Shown: positions 27,303-39,060, counted from the stretch's first letter. The stretch: DNA of 64,000 nucleotides from Caballeronia sp. dw_19 (GCF_018449515.1 NZ_JAAVUQ010000031.1:1-64000), one strand, 5' to 3'. Notes: generated from the letters alone by a model not told the origin. Translations and numbers: made by a program.

Positions 27303-27791
27303 TTACCGATAAGGCGCATCAGCCGCTTTCGCAGCAGCAATCTCCGTTTCATAACGGTCGCCTACTGCGAGCAACATGTCTTTCGTGAAATACAGGTCGC
27401 CGCGCTTCTCGCCGTGATATTCGAGGATGTGCGTTTCGACGATCGAATCGACCGGGCAGCTTTCTTCGCAGAAACCGCAGAAGATGCATTTGGTCAGGTC
27501 GATGTCATAACGCGTGGTACGGCGTGTGTTGTCAGCGCGTGTTTCCGATTCAATCGTGATGGCAAGCGCCGGGCACACAGCCTCGCACAGCTTGCACGCG
27601 ATGCAACGCTCTTCGCCATTTTCGTATCGGCGCAATGCATGCAGGCCACGGAAACGCGGGGAGATCGGGGTCTTCTCTTCCGGGAACTGAACAGTGACCT
27701 TGCGCTGGAACAGGTAACCGCCTGTCAGCGCCAGACCCTTCAGCAACTCGGTCAGGAAAAACGTTTTGAAGAAATTCTGTAGTGCGTTCAT
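27303..27791 (-). CDS. nuoI: NADH-quinone oxidoreductase subunit I
   Basis: This 162-residue ferredoxin-like subunit of the peripheral arm has two CxxCxxCxxxCP motifs ([12 protein letters not shown] and [12 protein letters not shown]) that bind clusters N6a and N6b and relay electrons toward NuoB. An N-terminal amphipathic helix attaches it to the membrane arm. It lies 18 bases after nuoH. Length and motifs are typical. Confidence 0.97.
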   Translation of the reverse strand: MNALQNFFKTFFLTELLKGLALTGGYLFQRKVTVQFPEEKTPISPRFRGLHALRRYENGEERCIACKLCEAVCPALAITIESETRADNTRRTTRYDIDLTKCIFCGFCEESCPVDSIVETHILEYHGEKRGDLYFTKDMLLAVGDRYETEIAAAKAADAPYR

Positions 27792-27809
27792 GGTTATTTC
27801 ATCCGCCCA

Positions 27810-28874
27810 TTATTTCCAGATGTTCAGCGGCGACATGATCCAGAACCCGACCACGACCACCCACACCACCGACACCGGCAGAAAGATTTTCCAGCCGAGA
27901 CGCATGATCTGGTCGTAGCGATAACGCGGGAACGTCGCACGGGCCCAGATGAACACCGACAGCAGGAAGAAGATCTTCAGCACGAACCAGAAAATGCCCG
28001 GGATGAAGGACAGGAAACCAAACGGTGCGCTCCAGCCGCCGAGGAACAGCGTGGTTGCAATTGCCGAGATCACGATCATGTTGATGTATTCGGCGAGGAA
28101 GAACAGCGCGAACGCCATGCCGGAATAATCGATCATGTGACCCGCGACAATCTCCGACTCGCCTTCCACCACGTCGAACGGGTGGCGGTTCGTTTCAGCA
28201 ATGCCCGACACGAAGTACACAACGAACATGGGCAGCAGCGGCAACCAGTTCCACGAGAGGAAGTTGATACCCCAGTTCGCGAAGATGCCCTGTTCCTGCG
28301 ACACCACGATGGCCGACATATTCAGGCTGCCCGTGACCATCAGCACGACGACGAGCGCGAAGCCCATCGAGATTTCGTACGAGACCATTTGCGCTGCCGC
28401 GCGCATTGCGCCGAGGAACGCGTACTTCGAGTTCGACGCCCAGCCGGCGAGAATCACGCCATACACGCCGACGGACGAAATCGCCATCACGTAAAGCAAG
28501 CCCGCGTTGATGTCGCCGAGCACCGCTTTCGCCTGGAACGGAATCACCGCCCACACCGCGAACGCGGGCACGACAGTCATGATTGGCGCGATCAGGTAGA
28601 TCCAGCGACTGGCTTGCGTCGGCTGAATCACTTCCTTCAGCAGCAGCTTCAGCACGTCGGCGATCGGCTGCAACAGACCGAGCGGACCCACGCGATTCGG
28701 GCCGAGACGAACGTGCATCCAGCCGATGAGCTTGCGTTCCCACAGAATCAGGTACGCCACGCACAGCAGGATCACCACCGAGACCACGAGAATGCGGACT
28801 AGCGCCCACACCGTCGGCCAGGCGACGCCGAGAATCTGCGTCCCGCCTGCGTTGATCGTATCGAACAAGCCCAT
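27810..28874 (-). CDS. nuoH: NADH-quinone oxidoreductase subunit H
   Basis: This 354-residue membrane subunit has about eight helices, forming the heel of complex I and most of the ubiquinone chamber. Conserved elements include [21 protein letters not shown] near the N-terminus and the acidic loop [18 protein letters not shown], which contacts the quinone site. Its start immediately abuts the nuoG stop (no intervening base), suggesting translational coupling. Confidence 0.97.
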   Translation of the reverse strand: MGLFDTINAGGTQILGVAWPTVWALVRILVVSVVILLCVAYLILWERKLIGWMHVRLGPNRVGPLGLLQPIADVLKLLLKEVIQPTQASRWIYLIAPIMTVVPAFAVWAVIPFQAKAVLGDINAGLLYVMAISSVGVYGVILAGWASNSKYAFLGAMRAAAQMVSYEISMGFALVVVLMVTGSLNMSAIVVSQEQGIFANWGINFLSWNWLPLLPMFVVYFVSGIAETNRHPFDVVEGESEIVAGHMIDYSGMAFALFFLAEYINMIVISAIATTLFLGGWSAPFGFLSFIPGIFWFVLKIFFLLSVFIWARATFPRYRYDQIMRLGWKIFLPVSVVWVVVVGFWIMSPLNIWK

Positions 28875-31214
28875 TTACGCCTTCTCCACTACCAGTTCAC
28901 CGAACAGAGCCCCGAGCGCTGCACCGGCCGACGTTCCCGCCGATACACGCACCACGCTTTCCGCCAGGTTCGCATCGCGAACTGCCGGCAGGACCACCGC
29001 GAGATCACCTTGGGCAACGCGTACTGCGTCGCCGTTTTTCAGACCGAGTTTCTCGAACAGCGACGTCGGCAGCGCAACTACATTCGCGTCGCGCGCGGCA
29101 GTCGTCAGATGCAACGATTCAGCACGACGCGACAATGCGTCGGCGTGATAAATCGGCGTGTCGGCGAGACGTTCGTAGCTGCCTTCCTTAGGCTGAGCCG
29201 CTTTCGCAACCGCCTTGATCGCCACGTTCGTCTTGTTCGACAGACGCGCCGTCAGATCGCCCGTGCCCAATGCGGCATCGCGGACTTCTTCGGCGGTATC
29301 GAATTCGAAACCCTTCAAGCCGAGGATGCTGCCCAGCACGCGCAGCACCTTCCAGCCCGGACGCGTTTCGCCCAGCGGACGCACCACGCCGTTGAACGTC
29401 TGCGCGGTACCTTCAGCGTTGACGAACGTGCCCGACGTTTCCGTGAACGGTGCGATCGGCAGCAGCACGTCGGCGTAGTCGGCGCCATGCTTGAAGGCCG
29501 ACAGCGCGACGACCATTTCCGCCTGCTTCAATGCGGCGAGCGCAAGAGCTGGGTTGGCGGTATCGAATGCGGGTTCGACGTTGAACAGCACATAACCCTT
29601 GCGCGGCTGCTCGAATACTTCACGTGCGTTCAGACCGCCTTCGCCCGGCAGTGCATCGACGAGATGCGCGCCAACTGTATTGGCCGCTTCCGTCAGATAA
29701 CCCAGCGTGGCGCCGGTGCTGTCCGCGATCCACTGGCATACCGCCTGGATCTGCGCGAACTGCGGATGCTGAACCGCGCTGTTGCCGAGCAACACCACGC
29801 GCTTGTCACCCGCCGACAACGACGCTGCAATGTCTTTCGCAGCCGCTGACGCTTCGTGTGAAGCGAACGCTTCCGGCACTGCGACGCCTCGTGCTTCGGC
29901 TACCGCTGCGGCGAGACTGCCGAGGCGATCGAGCCATTCCGACGGTGCCGCGACCACGCGATGCGCAGCCGGAATCAGCGAGTCATCATTCGTGGCGTTC
30001 AGGAACGTGAGCTTCGCGCCGCCCTTCGCGGCTTGCCGCAGACGCGCTGCGAACAGCGGATGATCGCGACGCAGGAACGAACCGACTACAAACGCCGTGT
30101 CGATATTCGTCAGGTCTGCGATCTTCACACCAAGCCACGGCGCGCTGTCCGACACCGGCGCCGAGAAGTCGCTCTGACGGAGGCGGAAGTCGACGTTCGG
30201 TGTACCCACGCCTTCAGCAAATTGCTTCAGCAGATACAGTTCTTCGACCGTGCTATGCGGCGTAGCCAAGGCAGCGATCTGATTCGCGCCGTGATCGGCC
30301 GTAATGCCCTTGATACCCTTTGCCACATATTCCAGCGCCGTTTGCCAGTCGGTCTCGATCCACTTGCCGCCCTGCTTCAACATGGGCTGCGTGAGACGTT
30401 CGTCGCTGTTCAGCGCTTCATACGAGAAACGATCCTTGTCCGAGATCCAGCATTCGTTGATGGCTTCGTTTTCCATCGGCAGAACGCGCATCACGCGGTT
30501 GTTCTTCACTTGCACGACCAGGTTCGCGCCGACGGAATCGTGCGGGCTGATCGACTTGCGGCGCGACAACTCCCACGTACGGGCGCTGTAGCGGAACGGC
30601 TTGCTCGTCAACGCGCCGACCGGGCACAGGTCGATCATGTTGCCCGACAGTTCCGAGTCCACCGTCTTGCCGACGAACGACGTAATTTCCGAGTGCTCGC
30701 CACGACCCAGCATGCCGAGTTCCATCACGCCGGCCACTTCCTGACCGAAACGGACGCAACGCGTGCAATGGATGCAACGCGTCATCTCTTCCATCGAGAT
30801 CAGCGGTCCGACGTTCTTGTGGAACACCACGCGCTTTTCTTCGTTGTAGCGCGATTGCGACTTGCCGTAACCCACGGCCAGATCCTGCAATTGGCATTCA
30901 CCGCCCTGGTCGCAGATCGGGCAATCGAGCGGGTGATTGATCAGCAGGAATTCCATCACGGACTGCTGCGCCTTCACGGCCTTGTCCGATTTCGTGCGCA
31001 CGATCATGCCCGCCGACACCGGCGTGGCACAGGCGGGAACCGCCTTCGGCATTTTCTCGACTTCGACCAGGCACATCCGGCAGTTCGCCGCGATCGACAG
31101 CTTCTTGTGATAGCAAAAGTGCGGAATGTAGGTATCGACCTTATGCGCAGCCTGGATCACCATGCTGCCTTCAGGCACTTCTACACTTTTGCCGTCGATT
31201 TCTAGTTCAACCAT
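28875..31214 (-). CDS. nuoG: NADH-quinone oxidoreductase subunit G
   Basis: This 779-residue iron-sulfur subunit of the NADH module has an N-terminal 2Fe-2S ferredoxin domain ([15 protein letters not shown]..., residues about 34-80), a His-Cys 4Fe-4S domain ([14 protein letters not shown]) and a further 4Fe-4S motif ([16 protein letters not shown]). A long molybdopterin-oxidoreductase-like domain, catalytically inactive in complex I, follows. It carries electrons from NuoF to NuoI. It is 31 bases downstream of nuoF and abuts nuoH. Confidence 0.96.
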   Translation of the reverse strand: MVELEIDGKSVEVPEGSMVIQAAHKVDTYIPHFCYHKKLSIAANCRMCLVEVEKMPKAVPACATPVSAGMIVRTKSDKAVKAQQSVMEFLLINHPLDCPICDQGGECQLQDLAVGYGKSQSRYNEEKRVVFHKNVGPLISMEEMTRCIHCTRCVRFGQEVAGVMELGMLGRGEHSEITSFVGKTVDSELSGNMIDLCPVGALTSKPFRYSARTWELSRRKSISPHDSVGANLVVQVKNNRVMRVLPMENEAINECWISDKDRFSYEALNSDERLTQPMLKQGGKWIETDWQTALEYVAKGIKGITADHGANQIAALATPHSTVEELYLLKQFAEGVGTPNVDFRLRQSDFSAPVSDSAPWLGVKIADLTNIDTAFVVGSFLRRDHPLFAARLRQAAKGGAKLTFLNATNDDSLIPAAHRVVAAPSEWLDRLGSLAAAVAEARGVAVPEAFASHEASAAAKDIAASLSAGDKRVVLLGNSAVQHPQFAQIQAVCQWIADSTGATLGYLTEAANTVGAHLVDALPGEGGLNAREVFEQPRKGYVLFNVEPAFDTANPALALAALKQAEMVVALSAFKHGADYADVLLPIAPFTETSGTFVNAEGTAQTFNGVVRPLGETRPGWKVLRVLGSILGLKGFEFDTAEEVRDAALGTGDLTARLSNKTNVAIKAVAKAAQPKEGSYERLADTPIYHADALSRRAESLHLTTAARDANVVALPTSLFEKLGLKNGDAVRVAQGDLAVVLPAVRDANLAESVVRVSAGTSAGAALGALFGELVVEKA

Positions 31215-31245
31215 GATGGGGAATGGTCCTTGGCCTGATCACTGA

Positions 31246-32571
31246 TCACGCGGTAAGCGCTTCGGACGTGTGCGCATGATGCGCGTGTCCGTCGACGAGA
31301 CAATGTTTATGCTCGACGTGATATTCAAATTCGTCCCAGAAGTGCTTCAGCATGCCGCGCACCGGCATGGCCGCCGCGTCGCCGAGAGCACAGATGGTGC
31401 GACCCATGATGTTTTCGGCGACCGAGTTCAGCAGATCCAGGTCTTCCTTGCGCCCGAGTCCATGTTCGATCCGATGCACCACGCGATACAGCCAGCCCGT
31501 ACCTTCACGGCAAGGCGTGCATTGACCACATGATTCTTCGTAATAGAAATACGAAAGACGCAGCAGCGAACGCACCATGCAGCGCGTTTCGTTCATCACG
31601 ATCACGGCGCCCGAACCGAGCATTGACCCGGCTTTCGCGATGGCGTCGTAGTCCATGTCGGTGTTCAACATGATCTCGCCCGGAATCACGGGTGCCGACG
31701 ATCCGCCCGGGATCACCGCTTTCACCGACTTGCCGCGCACACCGCCAGCCAGATCGAGCAAGGTGGCGAACGATGTACCGAGCGGCACTTCGAAGTTGCC
31801 CGGACGATTGACGTCGCCGGCAACCGAGAAGATCTTCGTGCCGCCGTTATTCGGCTTGCCGATCTCGAGATACTTCTGCGGGCCAATAGCCAGCAGGAAC
31901 GGCACGGCAGCGAACGTTTCCGTGTTGTTGATCGTGGTCGGCTTGCCATACACGCCGAAACTCGCCGGGAACGGCGGCTTGAAGCGCGGCTGGCCTTTCT
32001 TGCCTTCCAGCGACTCAAGCAGCGCAGTTTCTTCGCCGCAAATATACGCACCGTAACCATGATGCGCATGCAGTTCGAACGAGAAGCCCGAACCCAGAAT
32101 ATTCGCACCGAGGTACCCGGCCGCACGCGCTTCTTCAAGCGCCTGTTCGAAGATCTTGTAGACCTCGAAAATCTCGCCGTGAATATAGTTGTAGCCGACC
32201 GTGATGCCCATGGCGTACGCGCCGATGGCCATGCCTTCGATCAGCGAATGCGGATTCCAGCGCAGGATGTCGCGGTCTTTGAACGTACCCGGTTCGCCTT
32301 CGTCCGAGTTGCAGACGAGGTACTTCTGCCCCGGGAACTGACGCGGCATGAAGCTCCACTTGAGGCCGGTCGGGAAACCCGCACCGCCGCGGCCACGCAA
32401 GCCGGACGCCTTGACGTCGGCAATGACCTGCTCTTGCGGAATTTTTTCTTCAAGAATGCGGCGCAGCTGGGCGTAACCGCCGCGCGCCACATAATCTTCG
32501 AGGTGCCAGTTGTCGCCGTTGAGGCCGGCGAGAATCAGGGGCTGGATGTGGCGGTCGTGAAGAGACGTCAT
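31246..32571 (-). CDS. nuoF: NADH-quinone oxidoreductase subunit F
   Basis: This 441-residue subunit binds FMN, NADH and cluster N3. The glycine-rich nucleotide site is [13 protein letters not shown], the FMN region contains [15 protein letters not shown], and the 4Fe-4S ligands are in [15 protein letters not shown] plus a later Cys in TICALGDAA. The ATG at 32571 overlaps the nuoE stop by ATGA; a longer frame reaching upstream is antisense-like noise over nuoE. It is the entry point for electrons from NADH. Confidence 0.97.
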   Translation of the reverse strand: MTSLHDRHIQPLILAGLNGDNWHLEDYVARGGYAQLRRILEEKIPQEQVIADVKASGLRGRGGAGFPTGLKWSFMPRQFPGQKYLVCNSDEGEPGTFKDRDILRWNPHSLIEGMAIGAYAMGITVGYNYIHGEIFEVYKIFEQALEEARAAGYLGANILGSGFSFELHAHHGYGAYICGEETALLESLEGKKGQPRFKPPFPASFGVYGKPTTINNTETFAAVPFLLAIGPQKYLEIGKPNNGGTKIFSVAGDVNRPGNFEVPLGTSFATLLDLAGGVRGKSVKAVIPGGSSAPVIPGEIMLNTDMDYDAIAKAGSMLGSGAVIVMNETRCMVRSLLRLSYFYYEESCGQCTPCREGTGWLYRVVHRIEHGLGRKEDLDLLNSVAENIMGRTICALGDAAAMPVRGMLKHFWDEFEYHVEHKHCLVDGHAHHAHTSEALTA

Positions 32572-33053
32572 TTCGATAGTTCCTCGAGGAGCGTGTCGAT
32601 CCGCTCGCGACTCATGAAACTGCACATACGGTGATTGTTCACGAGCAACACGGGGGCATCGCCGCACGCGCCGAAACATTCGCCTTCTTTCAAGGTGAAT
32701 TTGCCGTCGGCGGTGGTTTCGCCAAAGTCGATGCCGAGCTTTTGCTTCAGGTATTCAGCAGCGCTTTCGGAGCCGCCGTCCGGACCGAGTTGGCACGGCA
32801 AGTTCGTACAGAGCGTGATCTTGTATTTGCCGACCGGCGAGGTGTTGTACATGGTGTAGAACGTCGCCACTTCCTGCACGGCCACGGCGGGCATGCTGAG
32901 GTAGTCGGCCACGAACTGCATCAGTTCCGGCGATAGCCAGCCGTGCTCTTCCTGAGCGACGGTCAACGCCGACATCACCGCGGACTGTTTCTGGTCCACG
33001 GGATATTTCGCGATCGCGCGATCGATTTCTTTCAGGCCTTCAGCTGAGATCAT
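32568..33053 (-). CDS. nuoE: NADH-quinone oxidoreductase subunit E
   Basis: This 161-residue thioredoxin-like 2Fe-2S subunit holds cluster N1a with ligands in CTNLPCQLG and CFGACGDAP. The helical N-terminal part ([15 protein letters not shown]...) packs on NuoF. I chose the ATG at 33053 ([11 protein letters not shown]); a GTG three codons upstream is also possible. It overlaps nuoF by four bases and is separated from nuoD by 158 bases. Confidence 0.96.
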   Translation of the reverse strand: MISAEGLKEIDRAIAKYPVDQKQSAVMSALTVAQEEHGWLSPELMQFVADYLSMPAVAVQEVATFYTMYNTSPVGKYKITLCTNLPCQLGPDGGSESAAEYLKQKLGIDFGETTADGKFTLKEGECFGACGDAPVLLVNNHRMCSFMSRERIDTLLEELSK

Positions 33054-33211
33054 TTCAGACACGACTCTTTCAGTTCCTACCGAACGAAAACCCGCCGCGC
33101 CCTTCTTTTGCGGCAGACCTGGCGTCCTGCTGTTGTTGGTTCGCCGGCGTGCTCAGCGCTATTGCGCGTGCATGCCGGCGTGGTGCGGCGCAGAATCCTG
33201 GCGACTGCATG

Positions 33212-34465
33212 TCAGCGATCGATCTCACCGAACACGATGTCCTGCGTGCCGATGATCGTCACCGCGTCCGCAATCATGTGACCGCGAGCCATTTCGTCGA
33301 GTGAAGCAAGATGCGCATAACCCGGAGCACGAATCTTCAGCCGATACGGCTTGTTCGCGCCATCCGAAATCAGATAGATACCGAACTCGCCCTTCGGATG
33401 CTCGATTGCCGCGTAAGTCTCGCCTTCGGGAACGTGAAAACCTTCCGTGAAGAGCTTGAAATGGTGAATCAGCTCTTCCATGTTGGTCTTCATGCCCACG
33501 CGCGACGGCGGCGCAATCTTGTGATTGTCGACCATCACCGGGCCTGGATTCTTACGAAGCCAGTCAATACATTGTTTCGCGATGCGGGTGGACTGACGCA
33601 TTTCTTCCACGCGCACGAGATAACGGTCGTAACAATCGCCGTTCACGCCGACCGGAATGTCAAAGTCCAGTTGGTCATAGACTTCGTACGGCTGCTTCTT
33701 GCGCAAATCCCATTCAATGCCCGAGCCACGCAGCATCGCGCCGGTCATGCCGAGCTGCAACGCGCGCTCAGGACTGACCACGCCGATACCCACCAGCCGC
33801 TGCTTCCAGATACGATTGTCGGTCAGCAGCGTCTCGTATTCGTCGACGCACTTCGGAAACCGGCCGAAAAACTCTTCGATAAAATCGAGCAACGAACCCT
33901 GACGGGTTTCGTTCATCCGTGACAACGCCTTCGCATTGCGGATTTTCGACGCTTTGTATTGCGGCATTGCGTCAGGCAGGTCGCGATATACGCCGCCCGG
34001 ACGGTAATACGCTGCGTGCATCCGTGCGCCGGAGACCGCTTCGTACACGTCCATCAGGTCTTCACGTTCGCGGAACGCATACAGAAACACCGCCATGGCA
34101 CCGACGTCCAACGCGTGCGAGCCGATCCACATCAGGTGGTTCAGCACGCGCGTGATTTCGTCGAACAGCACGCGGATATATTTCGCGCGAATGGGGATGT
34201 CGATGCCGAGCAGCTTCTCGATCGCCAACACGTAGCCGTGCTCGTTGGCCATCATCGACACATAGTCGAGACGGTCCATGTACGGTACGGACTGAATGAA
34301 GGTCTTCGATTCCGCGAGCTTTTCAGTCGCGCGATGCAGCAGCCCGATATGCGGATCGGCGCGCTGAATCACTTCGCCGTCCAGTTCCAGCACGAGGCGC
34401 AGCACACCGTGCGCGGCCGGGTGTTGTGGGCCGAAATTGAGCGTGTAGTTCTTGATCTCTGCCAT
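33212..34465 (-). CDS. nuoD: NADH-quinone oxidoreductase subunit D
   Basis: This 417-residue 49-kDa subunit, related to the large subunit of NiFe hydrogenases, lines the quinone pocket. The N-terminal [21 protein letters not shown] includes the quinone-interacting His; [10 protein letters not shown] and the C-terminal DIVFGEIDR end are characteristic. It is a separate gene here, not fused to nuoC as in E. coli. It is nine bases downstream of nuoC. Confidence 0.97.
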   Translation of the reverse strand: MAEIKNYTLNFGPQHPAAHGVLRLVLELDGEVIQRADPHIGLLHRATEKLAESKTFIQSVPYMDRLDYVSMMANEHGYVLAIEKLLGIDIPIRAKYIRVLFDEITRVLNHLMWIGSHALDVGAMAVFLYAFREREDLMDVYEAVSGARMHAAYYRPGGVYRDLPDAMPQYKASKIRNAKALSRMNETRQGSLLDFIEEFFGRFPKCVDEYETLLTDNRIWKQRLVGIGVVSPERALQLGMTGAMLRGSGIEWDLRKKQPYEVYDQLDFDIPVGVNGDCYDRYLVRVEEMRQSTRIAKQCIDWLRKNPGPVMVDNHKIAPPSRVGMKTNMEELIHHFKLFTEGFHVPEGETYAAIEHPKGEFGIYLISDGANKPYRLKIRAPGYAHLASLDEMARGHMIADAVTIIGTQDIVFGEIDR

Positions 34466-34474
34466 GGCGTTCTC

Positions 34475-35077
34475 TTAGTGTTTCAGACCGCCATAGCGGT
34501 CCTCGCGGATCACGCGCGGCGTGATTTCGCGCGGCTCGATCGTCACTGGCTGGTACACGACGCGCTTCTCTTCGGGGTCGTAACGCATTTCGACATAACC
34601 CGACACCGGGAAGTCCTTGCGGAACGGATGACCGATAAAACCGTAGTCGGTGAGAATGCGGCGCAGGTCGGGGTGGCCTTCGAAGACGATACCGAACAGG
34701 TCGAATGCTTCCCGCTCGTACCAGTTCGCCGATGACCAGACGTCGACTGCCGACGGAACGATAGGCACTTCGTCGTCCGGTGCAAACACGCGCACGCGCA
34801 GACGCCAGTTGTTCGCGATCGAAAGAAGATGGAGGACGGCCGCGAAACGCGGGCCTTCGTAGGCGCCTTCGCCGTACGTGGAGTAGTCGACGCCGCACAG
34901 GTCGACGAGTTGTTCGAAGCCGAGCGAACGGTCGTCGCGCAGCTTGAGTATCACGTCGGCGTAGTTCGCCGCTTTGACGACGATGGTCAGTTGCCCGAGC
35001 GAGTCGGTGATGCTTTGCAGGCGGTCGCCGAACGCCGCCTCGAGGTTCGCTTTCAGGGTCTCGAGTTTGCTTGCCAT
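34475..35077 (-). CDS. nuoC: NADH-quinone oxidoreductase subunit C
   Basis: This 200-residue 30-kDa peripheral-arm subunit shows the signature region [24 protein letters not shown] followed by GHPFRKDFP. It has no cofactor and supports NuoD and NuoB. It starts [17 protein letters not shown] and lies 123 bases from nuoB and nine from nuoD. Confidence 0.96.
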   Translation of the reverse strand: MASKLETLKANLEAAFGDRLQSITDSLGQLTIVVKAANYADVILKLRDDRSLGFEQLVDLCGVDYSTYGEGAYEGPRFAAVLHLLSIANNWRLRVRVFAPDDEVPIVPSAVDVWSSANWYEREAFDLFGIVFEGHPDLRRILTDYGFIGHPFRKDFPVSGYVEMRYDPEEKRVVYQPVTIEPREITPRVIREDRYGGLKH

Positions 35078-35200
35078 ATTGGGGAGGCTCTGGCCTTGGT
35101 GACGCTTAATGGGACTTCAGGGACTTCAACAACGCTGACTGGCGTGCCTAATCTGTGCCATGAGTGCGCCATGACCTATCGGCGCACATACTAACGACAA

Positions 35201-35680
35201 TTACTGGCGAGCGATCGTGCTGGTGCGACGAATCTTCGCCTGCAACTGAATCACGCCATACACCAGCGCTTCAGCCGTCGGCGGGCACCCGGGCACGTAG
35301 ACATCGACCGGTACGATCCGGTCACATCCGCGCACGACCGAATACGAATAGTGGTAGTAACCACCGCCGTTGGCGCACGAACCCATGGAGATGACCCAGC
35401 GCGGCTCGGCCATCTGGTCGTAGACCTTGCGCAGTGCCGGCGCCATTTTGTTGCATAGCGTGCCGGCGACGATCATCACGTCCGACTGCCGCGGACTCGG
35501 ACGAAACACGACGCCGAAACGGTCCAGATCGTAGCGGGCAGCGCCCGCGTGCATCATCTCGACCGCACAACACGCCAAGCCGAACGTCATGGGCCACAGC
35601 GAACCCGTGCGCGTCCAGTTGATCAGTTTGTCAGCCGTGGTGGTGACAAACCCTTCCTTCAAGACCCCTTCGATACTCAT
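35201..35680 (-). CDS. nuoB: NADH-quinone oxidoreductase subunit B
   Basis: This 159-residue subunit (PSST) carries the terminal cluster N2 that reduces ubiquinone. The unusual tandem cysteines are visible in [10 protein letters not shown], with further ligands in [10 protein letters not shown] and [10 protein letters not shown]. It follows nuoA by 75 bases. Length is typical. Confidence 0.97.
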   Translation of the reverse strand: MSIEGVLKEGFVTTTADKLINWTRTGSLWPMTFGLACCAVEMMHAGAARYDLDRFGVVFRPSPRQSDVMIVAGTLCNKMAPALRKVYDQMAEPRWVISMGSCANGGGYYHYSYSVVRGCDRIVPVDVYVPGCPPTAEALVYGVIQLQAKIRRTSTIARQ

Positions 35681-35755
35681 TTGCTTTCACTCCAGATGAG
35701 CAGCCAGCCATAGCCGCCCAGCAATCCGGTGATCTTCAACCCGCCCGTTATACCG

Positions 35756-36115
35756 TTACTCCCAGTCCAGCCCACCCTTTCTCCAGATGTAGGCAAAACC
35801 AAGCAGAAACTCGAGCAGAAAAACCATCATTGACAGGAAACCGGGCCAGCCGATGTCGCGCAGGGCAACGCCCCACGGAAACAGGAACGCGGTCTCGAGA
35901 TCGAAAATAATGAACAGAATAGCGACGAGATAGTAACGCACATCGAACTTCATACGCGCGTCTTCGAATGCCTCGAAGCCGCACTCGTAAGGCGCGTTCT
36001 TTTCAGTGTCAGGCTTATTGGGACCGAGGATCTTACCGATGCTGACCAGCGCAATACCTAGACCGGTACCTACGACAAGGAACAGAAAGACGGGATAATA
36101 GGCTGAGAGATTCAC
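35756..36115 (-). CDS. nuoA: NADH-quinone oxidoreductase subunit A
   Basis: This 119-residue subunit has three membrane helices and the conserved Cys-bearing loop [11 protein letters not shown] and [12 protein letters not shown], which contact the quinone channel. The family-like start [15 protein letters not shown] uses a GTG codon at 36115; the upstream in-frame ATG (36178) adds 21 residues not seen in the family. It is the first gene of the complex I cluster, with a tRNA-Leu gene about 165 bases upstream on the same strand. Confidence 0.95.
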   Translation of the reverse strand: MNLSAYYPVFLFLVVGTGLGIALVSIGKILGPNKPDTEKNAPYECGFEAFEDARMKFDVRYYLVAILFIIFDLETAFLFPWGVALRDIGWPGFLSMMVFLLEFLLGFAYIWRKGGLDWE

Positions 36116-36237
36116 GACTATCCTCAAATCGGTTTGATCTGGTGTGCCGGCCGGGACGACTGCCCGACCGATTTTCAACTAAAGCCGAGAAACTTGCACA
36201 AGAGACCTTGAGCAGATTTTCACTCGCCAGAAGTGAC

Positions 36238-36271
36238 AATGCCAGCCGAAGCAATGCATGCGGCTGGCATT
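36238..36271. repeat. Inverted repeat between tRNA-Leu and nuoA
   Basis: AATGCCAGCCG and CGGCTGGCATT form a perfect 11-bp stem around a 12-base loop. No T-run follows on either side, so it is not a standard terminator. It lies just past the 3' end of the tRNA-Leu gene on the leftward strand and may be a processing or attenuating hairpin before nuoA. Confidence 0.6.
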
Positions 36272-36281
36272 GGATAACTTT

Positions 36282-36366
36282 TGGTGCCGACGGCGAGACT
36301 CGAACTCGCACAGCTTTCGCCACTACCCCCTCAAGATAGCGTGTCTACCAATTTCACCACGTCGGC
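36282..36366 (-). tRNA. tRNA-Leu (anticodon GAG)
   Basis: This 85-base class II tRNA has the CCA end encoded. The acceptor arms GCCGACG and CGTCGGC pair fully; the anticodon loop reads CTTGAGG, giving GAG for CUC/CUU codons; a variable arm is present, as expected for leucine, and GTTCGAGTC forms the T arm. It sits between secG and nuoA on the same strand, a conserved arrangement in Burkholderia. Confidence 0.95.
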
Positions 36367-36480
36367 ACTGTCTTGAAATCCGGAAAAACAACTTCTTATT
36401 GCCGGGAATCGCTTCAAGAACAAAATTATAACCGGGTTAACCAGTTTGTTCAACGCACAAAAAGCGATCCAGGCGAAAAA

Positions 36481-36858
36481 TTATTTCGGAACGTCAGAGC
36501 CAGGACCCGACGATGCGACAGGTGCCGAAGCCGCTGCCGACCCCGATGCGCCAACTGCCGGATGGGTTGCGGGCGCGGTCACTGCCGCCCCGCCCAGCAA
36601 GCCTGCGGAGGCCGCCGGCTTGTAGCTGCCAAGGTACGTCAACGTCAGTGTCGAGATGAAAAACACGGCTGCAAGCACAGCTGTTGTACGCGACAGGAAG
36701 TTGGCCGAACCGGTTGCCCCGAACAGGCTTCCCGACGCCCCACTACCGAAGGCCGCGCCCATGTCGGCACCCTTACCGTGCTGCAGCAATACCAGCCCGA
36801 TAACACCAAACGCCGACAACAACTGGACGACGATAATCAAAGTCTTTAAATACAGCAT
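36481..36858 (-). CDS. secG: Protein-export membrane protein SecG
   Basis: This 125-residue auxiliary subunit of the SecYEG translocon has two membrane helices (TLIIVVQLLSAFGVIGLVLLQ and a second around TAVLAAVFFISTLTLTYLG) flanking the conserved HGKGADMGAAFGSGASGSLFGATG loop. The C-terminus is Ala/Pro/Ser-rich low complexity, common in this genus. The ATG at 36858 was chosen to match the family start; a GTG three codons upstream is possible. It follows tpiA on the same strand by 87 bases. Confidence 0.95.
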   Translation of the reverse strand: MLYLKTLIIVVQLLSAFGVIGLVLLQHGKGADMGAAFGSGASGSLFGATGSANFLSRTTAVLAAVFFISTLTLTYLGSYKPAASAGLLGGAAVTAPATHPAVGASGSAAASAPVASSGPGSDVPK

Positions 36859-36945
36859 TCCGTTCACCCGACTCTTTTAATGTTCACATGACACTGTTGC
36901 GTCATGCTTTTAATGCTTACATTTTCGAAAGCTTAAACTCGGCGA

Positions 36946-37728
36946 TTAAACCGAAACGTTTTGTGCCGCCTGACAAATCGCAAGGAAATCGTTCGACTTC
37001 AGCGATGCACCGCCAATCAATCCGCCGTCGATGTCCTGTTGAGCGAATAACTCTTCCGCGTTCTCCGGCTTGACGCTGCCGCCGTATAACACCGGGACGC
37101 CCGCCACTGCCGCGCTCTTGCCCACCAGTTGCGCGCGCAGGAATGCGTGAACCTGTTGCGCCTGCGCTGTCGTCGCGCTTTTCCCAGAGCCGATCGCCCA
37201 GACCGGCTCATACGCCACGACGATCTTCGCCGCCTGGGCTTCGCTCAGCACCCGCAACACCGCTTCCAGTTGCGTACCGACCACTTGTTCTGTCAAACCC
37301 TTGTCACGCTGTTCCAGCGTTTCGCCCACACATACGATAGGCGTCAGCCCCGCTTCCAGGGCTCGCTGCGCCTTCACCGCGACCAGGTCCGAATGCTCGC
37401 CGTGATAGGCGCGCCGCTCCGAGTGACCCACGATCGCGAATGTTGCATCAAAATCCGCCGCCATGCCTGCGGCGACTTCGCCGGTATAAGCACCCTGCGT
37501 GTGGGCTGACACGTCCTGAACACCCCACGCGACCACCGATCCGCCCAGCAGCGCCTGCGCCTGCGCCAGATACGGCGTGGGCACGCAAACCGCTGTGCGC
37601 ACGCCCTTCTGCAAGATCGCGGCGCCGGCGGCCACGGCTTGCATCAAGACCGCGTTCTCAGCCAGACGGCCGTGCATCTTCCAGTTACCGACCACCAGCT
37701 TGGCGCGTTTGGCTTGTTCTTTCGGCAT
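36946..37728 (-). CDS. tpiA: Triose-phosphate isomerase
   Basis: This 260-residue TIM barrel interconverts dihydroxyacetone phosphate and glyceraldehyde 3-phosphate. The catalytic residues are visible: Asn and Lys in VVGNWKMHG, the electrophile His in IVGHSERR, the base Glu in [13 protein letters not shown], and the phosphate loop [10 protein letters not shown]. The start at 37728 gives [20 protein letters not shown]; a longer frame adds unlikely sequence. It heads the tpiA-secG-tRNA-nuo stretch. Confidence 0.97.
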   Translation of the reverse strand: MPKEQAKRAKLVVGNWKMHGRLAENAVLMQAVAAGAAILQKGVRTAVCVPTPYLAQAQALLGGSVVAWGVQDVSAHTQGAYTGEVAAGMAADFDATFAIVGHSERRAYHGEHSDLVAVKAQRALEAGLTPIVCVGETLEQRDKGLTEQVVGTQLEAVLRVLSEAQAAKIVVAYEPVWAIGSGKSATTAQAQQVHAFLRAQLVGKSAAVAGVPVLYGGSVKPENAEELFAQQDIDGGLIGGASLKSNDFLAICQAAQNVSV

Positions 37729-37913
37729 TTGTCTCGTCGTAGCAGCGAGGCTGCCGATCATTGAAATAGAAAAATTGGAACTTTCGGAGGCAACGCGCCA
37801 GCACAACATGCAATTTTACTGTGCGCGGCGGAAAACGGTCAAACACGCGCTTAAACAACGCGGTCAAACGACGTAATCTGATCCGTCGCCCATTTCAACT
37901 CCGGGGTCCGGAA

Positions 37914-38930
37914 TCAGGCGACCTGACTCCAGTCCAGCATGATCTTGCCAATGTGCGTACTACCTTCCATCAACGCGTGTGCGGCGGCGGCCTGATCGGC
38001 GGGGAAAACCTGGTGAATGACAGGCTTGATCCGTCCCGCTTCGATTTCCGGCCACACCTGCGTCTTCAGTTGCACCGCGACCCTGCCCTTGAACGCGACC
38101 GAGCGTGGCCGCAATGTGGAACCGGTGATTACCAGACGGCGGCGCAGCACTTCGTTGAGGTTGATCTCGGCCTTCGAACCACCCAGGGTTGCGATGACCA
38201 CCACCCGGCCGCCGTCGGCCAGCGCCTTCAGCTCGCGCGGAAGATAGTCGCCGGCGACCATGTCGAGGATCACATCGACACCGCGGTCGTTCGTCAGCGA
38301 CTTCACCACGTCAACGAAATCTTCCGTGTTGTAGTTGATCGCGCGTTCCGCACCCAGCTTTTCGCACGCCTGACACTTTTCGTCGTTTCCGGCCGTCACG
38401 AACACGCGATGCCCCAACGCCTTTGCTATCTGGATAGCCGTCACGCCAATGCCACTCGACCCGCCCTGGATCAGCAACGTTTCTTCCGCGCCGTTCTCGC
38501 CCTTGCCCAGATGCGCGCGTTCGAACACGTTACTCCAGACCGTGAAGAACGTTTCCGGCAGCGACGCCGCCTCGATATCCGTCAACCCCTTCGGCACCGG
38601 CAGGCATTGCTCGAGCGGCGCGCACGCGTATTCGGCGTAACCGCCGCCCGCGAGCAGCGCGCACACGCGGTCCCCTGCTTTCAAACCGAACGGATTGTGC
38701 TTCGGATCGAAGTCACCGCGCACGATCTCACCCGCGACCTCCAGCCCCGGCAGATCCGACGCGCCCGGCGGCGGCGCATAACCCCCCTTGCGCTGGAACA
38801 CGTCTGGACGATTCACGCCCGATGCCGCGACCTTGATCAGCACTTCGCCGGCCTTCGGCTCCGGCATCGGACGCTCGCCCAGCTTCAGTACGTCGGGTGC
38901 GCCAAACTCGGTGATTTCGATGGCTTTCAT
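37914..38930 (-). CDS. NAD(P)H-quinone oxidoreductase (zinc-less MDR/PIG3 type)
   Basis: This 338-residue medium-chain dehydrogenase/reductase lacks the zinc ligands of alcohol dehydrogenases. It begins MKAIEITEFGAPDVLKLGERP, with a NADP-binding motif in IQGGSSGIGVTAIQIAKALG, typical of the QOR/PIG3 branch. Family enzymes reduce quinones with NADPH. It lies upstream of tpiA on the same strand, 185 bases away, and 181 bases downstream of pnp, beyond the pnp terminator. Confidence 0.9.
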   Translation of the reverse strand: MKAIEITEFGAPDVLKLGERPMPEPKAGEVLIKVAASGVNRPDVFQRKGGYAPPPGASDLPGLEVAGEIVRGDFDPKHNPFGLKAGDRVCALLAGGGYAEYACAPLEQCLPVPKGLTDIEAASLPETFFTVWSNVFERAHLGKGENGAEETLLIQGGSSGIGVTAIQIAKALGHRVFVTAGNDEKCQACEKLGAERAINYNTEDFVDVVKSLTNDRGVDVILDMVAGDYLPRELKALADGGRVVVIATLGGSKAEINLNEVLRRRLVITGSTLRPRSVAFKGRVAVQLKTQVWPEIEAGRIKPVIHQVFPADQAAAAHALMEGSTHIGKIMLDWSQVA

Positions 38931-39060
38931 CTGCTTGTTCCCTTCAAGTCACACGCGCGTAACACCGATGCATAACCCCATGGCATTGCGGGCTCACTCA
39001 GCCGAACCCCGCAATAACATCGAATCACATCCGAACCATCACATTGCACCATCGCATTCA

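Noticed and set aside
29961-31205. A 414-codon plus-strand frame opposite nuoG
   Set aside because: Antisense shadow of nuoG; no family resemblance.
35162-35190. GTGCGCC/GGCGCAC inverted repeat between nuoC and nuoB as a terminator
   Set aside because: The stem is only seven pairs and no T-run follows; it is within an operon that must be read through.
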